The position numbers and the translations under genes are program-made. DNA of 35,885 bases from Globicatella sanguinis NBRC 15551. GTDB lineage: Bacteria > Bacillota > Bacilli > Lactobacillales > Aerococcaceae. Below, in pieces: positions 7,137-14,670 of this stretch; the first letter of the stretch is position 1; every line of letters begins with the position of its first letter. The notes beneath the pieces are model-generated. The model was not told the DNA's origin, ran no database searches, and saw only the letters and a list, made by a program, of their open reading frames with translations. The stretch is taken from contig NZ_BCQX01000006.1 in NCBI RefSeq assembly GCF_001552295.1, positions 1-35,885 on the forward strand, written 5' to 3'.

Positions 7137-7286
7137 ATGAATTACGAAAAGACAGGTGATATTCAAAACCTAATGGATATACCGAGAATTTTAAGCAAAA
7201 CAAAAAGTCCTGTTGGAGCAGGACTTATCGAAACAACTTATAAAATTTTATTTCTATTTAAGTATATCAAAAGAAAGGGAGTCTAG
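7137..7286 (+). CDS. Possible small early protein
   Basis: A 49-aa open frame (MNYEKTGDIQ...) with AGGAAG upstream of ATG 7137. A longer version would start at TTG 7098 inside the previous gene. The frame contains a strong hairpin (7205-7226), so it may be a chance reading of a regulatory element rather than a gene. Function unknown. Confidence 0.35.
   Translation: MNYEKTGDIQNLMDIPRILSKTKSPVGAGLIETTYKILFLFKYIKRKGV
7205..7226 (-). terminator. Hairpin with minus-strand terminator features
   Basis: AAGTCCTG (7205-7212) pairs perfectly with CAGGACTT (7219-7226) over a 6-nt loop. Reading on the minus strand, TTTTTGTTTT follows; on the plus strand there is no T-run. It therefore resembles a terminator of leftward transcription, although all nearby genes run rightward. 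Confidence 0.5.
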
Positions 7287-7288
7287 CA

Positions 7289-7615
7289 ATGAAATACATT
7301 AAAGAGTTTGGAACATTTTATGAATTAGATTACGACATGATGTTAGAGCAGATGAGTAGCTTGTTTGATAGCGAAGTTTTAGCAGAGCCTTATTATCACG
7401 AAGAACTTCAAGAATGGCTACCACAAGGGACTTATGTATTTTTGGTAGACGGAGTGAAAGAACCAGCTGAAGAAGATATCATGCTAGAGATTTTAGATTG
7501 GAAAGGCATTGAAATTTACGACATAGACGAAGTGAAGCAAGACCTACAAGCGACTAAATGGGAGGATAAGTTTTATGAGTTCAAACGAAACATACGTATT
7601 GGATCTAGATTTTAA
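7289..7615 (+). CDS. Acidic phage early protein
   Basis: 108 aa, rich in Glu and Asp, with no recognised domain. The Shine-Dalgarno AAAGGGAG precedes ATG 7289. The 3' end overlaps the next gene by 41 bp in another frame, which is typical of compact phage operons. It lies just upstream of the recombination genes. Function unknown. Confidence 0.6.
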   Translation: MKYIKEFGTFYELDYDMMLEQMSSLFDSEVLAEPYYHEELQEWLPQGTYVFLVDGVKEPAEEDIMLEILDWKGIEIYDIDEVKQDLQATKWEDKFYEFKRNIRIGSRF

Positions 7616-7769
7616 AGGTGACGAAATTCTATCAGATGAACCATACAATTACATTTTATATCAAGGTGAGTTGATACGTTTTGAAGGGAGTGATAGCGAT
7701 AAGTTCCTACTTGAACTAGGTGGGAAGTTGCTATCGCTTGAAGAGATTAAAGAAAGAGGGAAGAAATAA
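7575..7769 (+). CDS. Small phage early protein
   Basis: 64 aa, acidic, not recognised. ATG 7575 is preceded by GGGAGGATAAG inside the previous gene. Its stop codon shares one base with the ERF start (TAATG), so translation is probably coupled to the recombinase gene. Confidence 0.6.
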   Translation: MSSNETYVLDLDFKGDEILSDEPYNYILYQGELIRFEGSDSDKFLLELGGKLLSLEEIKERGKK

Positions 7770-8476
7770 TGGCAGAAACCAAAGTGAAATCATTTAAGCA
7801 ACGATTAGTAGAAGCACAGTTTGAATTGAAAGCACCTAAAGGGCAATACAATGGCTATGGTGGTTTTGCATACAGAAGTGCAGAAGATATTTTAGAAGCA
7901 GTTAAACCGATCAATTTAAAGTATGGTCTGTTGTTAGAAGTGAAAGATGAAATCATTGAAGTGGGTGGAAGAATTTACGTTAAAGCCATAGCAACTATGA
8001 CGGATATTCATTCCGAAGAACAAATTTCCGTACAGGCTTTCGCACGAGAAGCAGAAGTTAAGAAAGGCATGGACGATAGTCAAATTACTGGTTCGGCTAG
8101 TTCGTACGCTCGCAAATACGCATTAAACGGACTGTATCTGATTGATGATACCAAAGATGCCGATAGCAACGAACAGAAAGAAGCTATCGACGGTAAAGAT
8201 AAGAAAGCTAACGATAACGTTAAAGCGAGAGGTAAGAATATTCAAGAGTCAATGCAACCGACAGAAGCAGAAGCGAAGAAAGAGATAGCTAAGCTTTACA
8301 AAGACTTGATTTCATTAGCACCTGATTTGACGAACGAACGCATTAACGAAATATTGAAAGACCAATTTAAAGTTGAAGATTTGAACAAGGCTAATAAAGG
8401 TCAAATCATTGCTTCACTAAGACAAGCAATCGCTTCTAAGAGAAATGAACGCAGAGCATTAGCAGAAGCTAAGTAG
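7769..8476 (+). CDS. erf: ERF-family single-strand annealing recombinase
   Basis: 235 aa. The ERF family (P22 Erf type) anneals complementary single strands for phage recombination and genome circularisation. Recognised from the core: GYGGFAYRSAEDILEAVKP in the N-terminal third and GSASSYARKYALNGLYLIDD at about residues 107-126. The C-terminal part is Lys/Glu-rich and variable, as usual. It lies with an HNH nuclease, SSB and replication genes, so it forms the recombination part of the early operon. The start overlaps the previous stop codon. Confidence 0.9.
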   Translation: MAETKVKSFKQRLVEAQFELKAPKGQYNGYGGFAYRSAEDILEAVKPINLKYGLLLEVKDEIIEVGGRIYVKAIATMTDIHSEEQISVQAFAREAEVKKGMDDSQITGSASSYARKYALNGLYLIDDTKDADSNEQKEAIDGKDKKANDNVKARGKNIQESMQPTEAEAKKEIAKLYKDLISLAPDLTNERINEILKDQFKVEDLNKANKGQIIASLRQAIASKRNERRALAEAK

Positions 8477-8483
8477 GTGCTAA

Positions 8484-9140
8484 ATGCAAGAGATTAGAGC
8501 AGAGATTGTCAATCTCAAAGGGAAATTTGCAACTATCCGATTGATTGATGCAGTTGATGAAGCGGTATTAGAAGAAAATGCTCATGGTGGACGATATTTC
8601 GTCTACCTAGAGCCTTTGATAAAAGATACAACGACTGATGAACAAAGAAAACATTGGTTTGCCTTAATTAAAGATATATCAGACTATACGGGCGAAGATA
8701 ACTGGAAGATTATCTTAAAGATGAAATACCTGTATATGATGACTTACGACACCAAGAAAGAGCCTAGTTTAGCAAGAAATAAAATGAAGCGTGATGATGT
8801 AACGAAGTTACTTCAATTAGTGATTGATTATTGTTTGTCGAACGATATTCCACTAAATAACAACTATGCAGACTACTTCACAGAGCGACAGTTTTTCGCA
8901 GTGTTGATGAAACGCAAGTGCTTTGTGTGTGGTCGAAAGGGCGACATAGCACACGTTGAAACAGTTGGTATGGGGCGAGATAGAAAGCAAATAGACCACA
9001 CTAAACACCATTTTATGTGTCTATGCAGGGAACATCACAACGAACAACATCAGTTGGGTATTGAAACTTTTATGAGAGAACGGAAATTGATCGGAATTAA
9101 ATTACAACAGAAACAATTACGTGAATTAGGGGTGGTTTAA
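8484..9140 (+). CDS. Putative phage HNH-type nuclease (HNHc_6-like)
   Basis: 218 aa. The N-terminal half resembles the phage family annotated as putative HNHc nuclease. The C-terminal half has a zinc/HNH-like pattern: CFVCGRKG, AHVETVG, then HHFMCLCREHHNEQHQLG. These phage proteins are found next to ERF or RecT and may act in recombination like NinB/Orf. It starts with ATG 8484 after TAGGTG. The stop codon directly abuts the next start. Confidence 0.8.
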   Translation: MQEIRAEIVNLKGKFATIRLIDAVDEAVLEENAHGGRYFVYLEPLIKDTTTDEQRKHWFALIKDISDYTGEDNWKIILKMKYLYMMTYDTKKEPSLARNKMKRDDVTKLLQLVIDYCLSNDIPLNNNYADYFTERQFFAVLMKRKCFVCGRKGDIAHVETVGMGRDRKQIDHTKHHFMCLCREHHNEQHQLGIETFMRERKLIGIKLQQKQLRELGVV

Positions 9141-10070
9141 ATGGTTAAAAGAATTATTGATACAAACTTTTGGGATGATGCTTTAGTCGTAGAAAAATAT
9201 ACACCTGAAGATAAATATTTCATGTTGTATCTAATGACTAACCCAAAGACAACATCAATTGGAATATATCCTTTTGTAAAGAAACAAGTAGCTTTTGACT
9301 TAGGATATTCTGTTGATACAGTAAGTTTCTTACTTGAAAGATTTGAAAAGAGTTATGAAAAAGTTGTTTATGATGATGAACACAAGGAAATAGCGGTAAA
9401 AAATTCACTCAAATTTACAATCTCAAAAGGTGGTAAACCTGTTGAAGATATGATTGATCGAGAACTTAAATCGGTTAAATCAGGCAAGTTAATACAAGAA
9501 ACATATACAGATATGGCAGAATGGTGGACTATTTCAAATAGAGAAATTGACACTACCATAAAAAACAGATTTGAAGAAGAACTTAAAAAAAGAAACATCA
9601 TTATTAATACTAATGCTAATGCTAATGCTAATGCTAATACTGATACGTGTAACGAATCGGTAAACGAATCGTCAAAAGATAGTCCTCAATCGCTAAAGCG
9701 ATATGCAGACGACTCCCCTTACATGAAATTAGCACAACGGTTGTTAGGTCATATCCAACAACGTGACCCTAAATATAAAGACCGCAACATGCAAACATGG
9801 GCAGACGATATGCGAAAGCTGGTTGAATTAGATAAGCGTAGTGTTGAAGAAGTGGAACGAGTGCTAGATTGGTCGCAACAAGATACATTTTGGCAAACTA
9901 ATATCCTGAGTCCAAATAAGCTAAGAAAACACTTTAGTAAGTTGTATCAACAATGCAAGGCTAAACAACCTATTAACTATACATTTACTAATGATAAGCA
10001 AGAGAAAGAGTACACGAAAGAAGAAATTGCTGATTTTGAGAAATGGAAAGAGGAATTTAGATGGGAGTAA
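9141..10070 (+). CDS. Phage replisome organizer (DnaD-like)
   Basis: 309 aa. The N-terminal domain looks like the winged-helix replisome-organizer domain of low-GC phages (DTNFWDDALVV, then YFMLYLMTNPKTTSIGIY). A linker around residues 150-190 contains an Asn-Ala repeat. The C-terminal domain (about 195-290) includes ADDMRKLVELDKRSVEEVE and WQTNILSPNKLRKHF, as in DnaD-like or helicase-recruiting phage proteins. The expected role is to bind the phage origin and recruit the loader encoded next. The origin of such phages often lies within this gene; repeats near 9605-9700 are candidates. It overlaps the next gene by 10 bp. Confidence 0.85.
   Translation: MVKRIIDTNFWDDALVVEKYTPEDKYFMLYLMTNPKTTSIGIYPFVKKQVAFDLGYSVDTVSFLLERFEKSYEKVVYDDEHKEIAVKNSLKFTISKGGKPVEDMIDRELKSVKSGKLIQETYTDMAEWWTISNREIDTTIKNRFEEELKKRNIIINTNANANANANTDTCNESVNESSKDSPQSLKRYADDSPYMKLAQRLLGHIQQRDPKYKDRNMQTWADDMRKLVELDKRSVEEVERVLDWSQQDTFWQTNILSPNKLRKHFSKLYQQCKAKQPINYTFTNDKQEKEYTKEEIADFEKWKEEFRWE
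9605..9640 (+). repeat. Hexanucleotide repeat in the replisome-organizer gene
   Basis: Six units of TAATRC in tandem: TAATAC, four TAATGC, TAATAC. In frame they encode alternating Asn-Ala in the interdomain linker. The unit is six bases, so copy-number change keeps the frame. A pair of ACGAATCG repeats follows near 9652-9671. Confidence 0.85.
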
Positions 10071-10954
10071 TGAATTTATCAAGCTTAACGTTTGAAATAA
10101 GTCCTGAAAGACGAAGTAAGGCAGAAGAATATAAACAGTTCCTACTAACAGAAGTTGATGAGATTAATCAATTTAAAGAACAGTATGGGCTATCAGATGG
10201 CTTCATGAAAGCCAACATCAGCACACTTAACCAATTCTACCGTACCTTAAAAGCGAATAAAACTAGACCTGAATTATATGTTATGAATAATGCCCTTTAT
10301 TATACAGAATATCCGTTAAGTGCAGACGAGCAAAGAAGGTTAATCAGTGGGAAATTTAAACGATTGATAACGGACGAGAACACACAAACCTTTAGTGGTG
10401 CTTCTGTTCATAATATCAGTCCCGATCTAGGACAGCGAGAAGCATTAGAGTTCGGTGCTAAATACCTCAAAGAATTTAGTTTCGCAAGCGAGCAGACTGG
10501 TGCGTGGCTGTGTGGTGATAAAGGTATCGGAAAGAGTTATTTCTTAGGTGGTATGGCGAATGAATTAGTTAAACGTAATGCTGAAGTCATCTACATTAGT
10601 GCTTCAACCTTAGTTAATGAAATGCTAAATACCGTTAAGGCAGACAGTAAGAAATTTAGCAAGAAAATGGACGAGTACAAGAAAGCGGAAATCCTAATGT
10701 TAGATGATATGGGAACTGAATTATTAACGAAATGGACGGTTCAAAGCGTTATTTATGAGATTTTAAACGCACGTATGAATAATAAACTTAAAACATGGTT
10801 TACAAGTAACTTAACAAAGCAGGAGTATCAAATGCACGTCATGAATGCGATAGGCGATAAGATGACCGCCGAACGACTGATGACAAGGATTGATACACTG
10901 GCTGCTGAAATTCAGATGAGTGGTAAGAATTTAAGAAAGGTGGCACAAGCATGA
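10061..10954 (+). CDS. DnaC/DnaI-like helicase loader ATPase
   Basis: 297 aa. An AAA+ ATPase: Walker A GDKGIGKS at residues 152-159, Walker B ILMLDDMG at 211-218, and a sensor-like TSNLT after WFTSN. The N-terminal 140 residues would contact the helicase. It loads the replicative helicase (probably the host DnaB/DnaC-type helicase, since none is encoded here) at the phage origin with the DnaD-like protein upstream. It starts with ATG 10061, overlapping the upstream gene; ATG 10070 is possible. It overlaps the next gene by 4 bp (ATGA). Confidence 0.92.
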   Translation: MGVMNLSSLTFEISPERRSKAEEYKQFLLTEVDEINQFKEQYGLSDGFMKANISTLNQFYRTLKANKTRPELYVMNNALYYTEYPLSADEQRRLISGKFKRLITDENTQTFSGASVHNISPDLGQREALEFGAKYLKEFSFASEQTGAWLCGDKGIGKSYFLGGMANELVKRNAEVIYISASTLVNEMLNTVKADSKKFSKKMDEYKKAEILMLDDMGTELLTKWTVQSVIYEILNARMNNKLKTWFTSNLTKQEYQMHVMNAIGDKMTAERLMTRIDTLAAEIQMSGKNLRKVAQA

Positions 10955-11190
10955 CAACATTTGAAATGTTTAAACGAGATATTGAAGATTTAGGATTGAA
11001 TTTACATATCGGAGCAAAAAATGATTGGGTGGCATTGGGTAGATTGTTGATAGTGCAACTACTAGAAGATGAATATATCGAATTATCCACGATAGAACAG
11101 GTTGCAGATTGGCGATATAGAAGATTGAAATATTACCTAGATAGATTATACGCAGGTAGTTATGAGTGGAGTGAAGCAGTTGTATTCTAA
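10951..11190 (+). CDS. Small phage early protein
   Basis: 79 aa, not recognised, predicted mostly alpha-helical. It overlaps the helicase loader by 4 bp (ATGA) and the next gene by 29 bp, so it is translationally coupled within the replication operon. Function unknown. Confidence 0.6.
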   Translation: MTTFEMFKRDIEDLGLNLHIGAKNDWVALGRLLIVQLLEDEYIELSTIEQVADWRYRRLKYYLDRLYAGSYEWSEAVVF

Positions 11191-11590
11191 GCAGAGTTTG
11201 AAGCGAAGAGTGACTAAAAAACAGATTAAGCAACCTAAATATAATAATCGGAAAGTGGAAATTGACGGTCATAAGTTTGATAGCAAGCTAGAAGCGGAAT
11301 ATTACACTTTTTTGAAACATAAAAAGGCAACAGGTAAGATTAAAGATTTTAGCTTACAGCCACGATATACGCTTCAAGAACCGTTCAAACGGGACGGGAA
11401 GACTTATCGATCAATTACTTACATAGCAGACTTTGAAGTGCTACACAATGACGGTAGCACTCAGGTCATTGATGTTAAGGGCATGATGACAGACGTATTT
11501 AAGATTAAAGCAAAGATGTTTACAAAATTATATGGAAAGTTGTACCTAGTCAAAAATAGCAAAGCAGGATTTAAATTAGAAGAATTTTAG
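11162..11590 (+). CDS. DUF1064-family phage protein (nuclease-like)
   Basis: 142 aa. It has the DUF1064 pattern: FDSKLEAEYYTFL, then YIADFEV and VIDVKGMMT. The E...D...D/V-K arrangement looks like a PD-(D/E)XK nuclease core, and members are suggested to act like Holliday-junction resolvases. The N-terminal 25 residues are very basic. It lies between the replication genes and ssb, which fits a DNA-processing role. The biochemical activity is inferred. Confidence 0.85.
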   Translation: MSGVKQLYSKQSLKRRVTKKQIKQPKYNNRKVEIDGHKFDSKLEAEYYTFLKHKKATGKIKDFSLQPRYTLQEPFKRDGKTYRSITYIADFEVLHNDGSTQVIDVKGMMTDVFKIKAKMFTKLYGKLYLVKNSKAGFKLEEF

Positions 11591-11602
11591 GGGGAAGTAA
11601 GT

Positions 11603-12007
11603 ATGAATAGAACACAATTAATCGGAAATTTAGTGAGTGACGTTGAGTTTAAACAATCAGCAAGTGGAACAGGGGTAGCTAGATTAAGATTAGCGGTTAG
11701 ACGAAATTTTAAGAACCAACAAAACGAGTATGAATCAGACTTTATTAATTGTGTGGCTTTCGGGAAGACAGCTGAGATGATTAGCCAGTATTTTAATAAA
11801 GGCTCAAAGATAGCAGTAGACGGACGCATTCAAACTGGTAGCTATGACAATAAACAAGGTCAAAGAGTATACACAACCGATATTGTTATTGAAAACTTTT
11901 ACTTTATCGAAAGCAGACAACAAGCAAACACTCAACAAAGATTTGACAATCCATTTGGTGACTTGGAAGCACAACCTGTTGGCATACATGATAATTTACC
12001 ATTCTAA
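11603..12007 (+). CDS. ssb: Single-stranded DNA-binding protein
   Basis: 134 aa. An OB-fold SSB from residue 1 (MNRTQLIGNL, then ESDFINCVAFGKTAE and VDGRIQTGSYDNKQGQRVY). A short linker ends in the acidic tip HDNLPF, which recruits partner proteins. It is shorter than most chromosomal SSBs, mainly in the linker, as usual for phage copies. It has a good Shine-Dalgarno (AGGGGGAAG). It protects single strands during replication and works with the ERF recombinase. Confidence 0.95.
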   Translation: MNRTQLIGNLVSDVEFKQSASGTGVARLRLAVRRNFKNQQNEYESDFINCVAFGKTAEMISQYFNKGSKIAVDGRIQTGSYDNKQGQRVYTTDIVIENFYFIESRQQANTQQRFDNPFGDLEAQPVGIHDNLPF

Positions 12008-12018
12008 TCGATGTAGAG

Positions 12019-12264
12019 ATGATAGCTATTATTAAAGACCATTACGAATATGTTTTGGTGGATTATTTTGGAACGATATATGGTTATTTTGAAACAGAAG
12101 GATTGACACATCAGTATCTGCAGAAAGAATATCCTAGCCCTACCACTAATTATGGTGGCGGGCAAAAACAGATAAGAAAGTATAATGATCGGATTTTAAA
12201 CAAGCCAATGGAAATTAAGCGAATAAAGAAGGAAAGCATAACAATCGTGGAGGAATCTATATGA
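12019..12264 (+). CDS. Small phage early protein
   Basis: 81 aa, basic, not recognised. It is in the operon just after ssb and overlaps the next start by 4 bp (ATGA). Only a weak Shine-Dalgarno (GAGATG region) precedes it, so coupling is likely. Function unknown. Confidence 0.55.
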   Translation: MIAIIKDHYEYVLVDYFGTIYGYFETEGLTHQYLQKEYPSPTTNYGGGQKQIRKYNDRILNKPMEIKRIKKESITIVEESI

Positions 12265-12479
12265 AACCACACTATTTAAAAGCATACGTCAAACCGCACG
12301 CACCAAAACACAAGGATTACTTGCATATCGAAATAAAAGCAGACAAACCACCAATCACCTCTTATGTGGTATGCGTTGGCACAGAAGTTGTATTTGAGAG
12401 TAAATCACGTGGAGAGTGCAATCGGTATATTTTAAATAATCTAGGACGAGAATACGAAATTAAGGCGGTGAGGGAGTGA
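12261..12479 (+). CDS. Small phage early protein
   Basis: 72 aa, basic, beta-rich in appearance, not recognised. A strong Shine-Dalgarno (GGAGG) lies upstream of ATG 12261. It overlaps the next gene by 4 bp (GTGA). Function unknown. Confidence 0.6.
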   Translation: MKPHYLKAYVKPHAPKHKDYLHIEIKADKPPITSYVVCVGTEVVFESKSRGECNRYILNNLGREYEIKAVRE

Positions 12480-12754
12480 AGAATTTACGTAATATAAGAG
12501 AACGACAAGGATTGTTTCAGTGGCAGTTGGGTGAAATAATCGGTATTAGTCAAGTGGCTATTTCAGCCATTGAAACTAGGGAATCATGTAGCATCGAAAC
12601 AGCTTGTAAGTTAGCAGATGTACTGAATGTAAGTTTAGATGAGTTGTGTGGTCGGGAGTACCACCGAAAAGAGTTTGATGAGACGCATGCTAAGGTATTG
12701 AATGATGTTATTACTAAATTAGTGAAATTGGAGGATGAGTTTTATGATGAGTGA
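12476..12754 (+). CDS. XRE-family regulator of the early operon
   Basis: 92 aa. An N-terminal HTH_3 domain (LFQWQLGEIIGISQVAISAI, residues 13-32) with an acidic helical tail. It starts with GTG at 12476, overlapping the previous stop codon. This is a third XRE protein besides the repressor and the cro-like gene; its position deep in the early operon suggests timing control or a DNA-binding accessory role. Target unknown. Confidence 0.8.
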   Translation: MKNLRNIRERQGLFQWQLGEIIGISQVAISAIETRESCSIETACKLADVLNVSLDELCGREYHRKEFDETHAKVLNDVITKLVKLEDEFYDE

Positions 12755-12772
12755 TTATGGGGTGAATGAAGG

Positions 12773-13237
12773 ATGAGTACATTAGAAGAATTGGAAAAGA
12801 AATATAAAGAACTTGGCGATGAAATTGAGAAGTTGAAAGCAGAGAAAGAGAATGAGAGATGGGTACCTAAAGTTGGTGATCGCTACTGGTATGTAGCTAA
12901 TGATGGATATATTCATGAAACTGAATGGGCTCACTTTGGTATACATAGACGAAGATATTTAATTGGCAACGTATTTAAAACAGAACAAGAAGCCGAGTTT
13001 CGGGTAGGGCAGTTAAAAGTCGAAGCGGAGTTACGTAAATTTGCAAGACCGTTCGATAGAGATGAGGAAAATTGGGTAATTAATTATGACGTAGACTTTA
13101 ATGCGATAATCGTATTCAGATATCATACTGTTCAATGTGGCAATATTCACTTTGCTAGCAAAGAAATCGCACAAAAAGCGATTGACACAGTAGGTGCAGA
13201 CCGTATTAAGAAATACTATTTTGGCATTACTGAATAG
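12773..13237 (+). CDS. Phage protein with N-terminal coiled coil
   Basis: 154 aa. Residues 3-30 are a Lys/Glu coiled coil (LEELEKKYKELGDEIEKLKA). A Trp/Tyr-rich domain follows (WVPKVGDRYWYV, then WVINYDVDFNAIIVFRY). This layout is common among uncharacterised phage early proteins. Function unknown. Confidence 0.7.
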   Translation: MSTLEELEKKYKELGDEIEKLKAEKENERWVPKVGDRYWYVANDGYIHETEWAHFGIHRRRYLIGNVFKTEQEAEFRVGQLKVEAELRKFARPFDRDEENWVINYDVDFNAIIVFRYHTVQCGNIHFASKEIAQKAIDTVGADRIKKYYFGITE

Positions 13238-13249
13238 GAGCGTGAAATA

Positions 13250-13606
13250 ATGTTAATCACTGACAATTTAAGAATAACAAGACTTGATGACAAGAATTTG
13301 GTATTAGAACAATATGCGAAAGTTTTAAATCCTAAAACAAAAACGGTTAGCTACAAGTGGCAACGACTAGGATATTTCGGTGGCGTACATAACGCTTTAA
13401 ACCACATTCTAGCGAATGATAGACTGGTTGATATAAATACCTTGGCTACACTCGAAGAATACGTAGAAACGCTCAGAAATGTATCAAACGAAGTAATAAA
13501 ACGTTGTGCGAAAGCTATCGAGATTGAAGTTGAGAAAGAATACACCAAGGAACAAGAAAAGAAGCTAAAAGAAAAATATAACACCGAGCAGTTGGAGGAA
13601 GATTAA
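13250..13606 (+). CDS. Phage early protein, function unknown
   Basis: 118 aa. An N-terminal beta-rich part (KWQRLGYFGGVHNALNHIL) and a charged Glu/Lys helix at the C-terminus. It has a good Shine-Dalgarno (AGGAGCG). The stop codon abuts the next start codon, so the two are co-translated. No family recognised with confidence. Confidence 0.65.
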   Translation: MLITDNLRITRLDDKNLVLEQYAKVLNPKTKTVSYKWQRLGYFGGVHNALNHILANDRLVDINTLATLEEYVETLRNVSNEVIKRCAKAIEIEVEKEYTKEQEKKLKEKYNTEQLEED

Positions 13607-13840
13607 ATGGAACAAACTATTAAAGTATATTCAAAACCAAATTGCATGCAATGTAATTTTACAAAGAATTTTATAATCGACAACGACATCGAAGCAGAAT
13701 TTATTGACGTAACGAAAGATGAGCAAGCATTAGCAGAAATGAAAGCGCTAGGCTACAACACTATGCCTGTGGTGTTTGTTAACGAGAATACTCACTGGTT
13801 TGGGTTTAGACCTGATGAGTTGAAGAAGTTATGCGTTTAA
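13607..13840 (+). CDS. NrdH-like glutaredoxin
   Basis: 77 aa. A thioredoxin-fold redoxin with the CxxC active site CMQC at residues 13-16 and the cis-proline motif TMPVVF. NrdH reduces class Ib ribonucleotide reductase to supply dNTPs. No nrdE or nrdF is present in the window, so it would have to serve host reductase or another thiol reaction. The next small open frame begins inside its 3' end. Confidence 0.9.
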   Translation: MEQTIKVYSKPNCMQCNFTKNFIIDNDIEAEFIDVTKDEQALAEMKALGYNTMPVVFVNENTHWFGFRPDELKKLCV

Positions 13841-13914
13841 TAGCGTGGGTAGGTATGGTAGCAATCGCAATCGTGTGGTTGCTACTTGAAGATGATGATG
13901 AATATACGATGTAG
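13831..13914 (+). CDS. Possible 27-aa membrane peptide
   Basis: ATG 13831 to TAG 13914. The peptide is one hydrophobic helix (WVGMVAIAIVWLLL) followed by an acidic tail (EDDDEYTM). GAAG lies just upstream, and the frame overlaps the nrdH-like gene by 10 bp. The clean membrane-helix-plus-charged-tail layout argues for a real small gene, but it is short. Confidence 0.45.
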   Translation: MRLIAWVGMVAIAIVWLLLEDDDEYTM

Positions 13915-13929
13915 GGGGAATTAATAAAA

Positions 13930-14223
13930 ATGGATATTATCAAATCAATAAGAATATGGGTGCGCAATCGAAACATTCACACAGCGAATCCACGAGATCA
14001 GTATTTAAAAGTGGTGGAAGAAGTAGGAGAGTTAGCAGCAGCTTTAGCTAGAGCCAATATGGAATTAATCAAAGATTCGATAGGCGATATCGTCGTTACT
14101 TTAGTGTCATTATGCGAAACAATGGACATTGATTTTAATGAGTGCGTGCATGGAGCTTATGACGAGATTAAGGATAGAAAAGGGAAGTTAGTTGATGGTG
14201 TGTTTATAAAAGAGGTGGAGTAG
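13930..14223 (+). CDS. MazG-like nucleotide pyrophosphohydrolase
   Basis: 97 aa. It shows the all-alpha NTP pyrophosphatase motifs: EEVGE at residues 30-34 and DSIGD at 49-53, which bind magnesium. Such enzymes hydrolyse dNTPs or modified NTPs to monophosphates; phage versions may clean the nucleotide pool or alter alarmone signalling. The exact substrate is unknown. The Shine-Dalgarno is AGGGGGAA. Confidence 0.88.
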   Translation: MDIIKSIRIWVRNRNIHTANPRDQYLKVVEEVGELAAALARANMELIKDSIGDIVVTLVSLCETMDIDFNECVHGAYDEIKDRKGKLVDGVFIKEVE

Positions 14224-14463
14224 ATGTTGTATAAAATCAAATTATATGGTGCTTACGGTGAATATTTAAATTGCGAAATCAAGTGTAATACATTCGAAGC
14301 ATTTAAAGTTAAACTTCTAAAACATTTCGGTAACGTAGATGGTTCTATTCGTGAAAATAAAACTAAATTACGAGTTAAACAGCTTATTAAGTCAGCTGAA
14401 ACAATGGACGATATACTAAGTGCGTTTAAATCTTCTCATGGTTTTAGTTTGGAGGTTAAGTAG
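14224..14463 (+). CDS. Small phage early protein
   Basis: 79 aa, basic, not recognised. It begins immediately after the MazG-like stop codon, with GGTGGAG as Shine-Dalgarno. Its stop codon abuts the next gene. Function unknown. Confidence 0.55.
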   Translation: MLYKIKLYGAYGEYLNCEIKCNTFEAFKVKLLKHFGNVDGSIRENKTKLRVKQLIKSAETMDDILSAFKSSHGFSLEVK

Positions 14464-14646
14464 ATGAAAATTCTAGCCAAAATGCTAACCAAAATTTTAA
14501 TTAATGCATTATGGGCAGCCGCCCTTATTATGCTGTTGAGAGGTAGCCTTGATTTAAAATCTTACATCTTGGGAATCGTAACAACATTTATAGAAGCTGT
14601 TTATAGAATATGGGGGTTAATAAGTGAAATTGACAGAATTAAATAG
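14464..14646 (+). CDS. Small membrane protein
   Basis: 60 aa with two hydrophobic stretches (about residues 8-26 and 33-51). Shine-Dalgarno GGAGG. It is the last small gene before the late regulator. Function unknown. Confidence 0.55.
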   Translation: MKILAKMLTKILINALWAAALIMLLRGSLDLKSYILGIVTTFIEAVYRIWGLISEIDRIK

Positions 14647-14670
14647 TTTCTTTGGGAAACGTTAAAGGTG

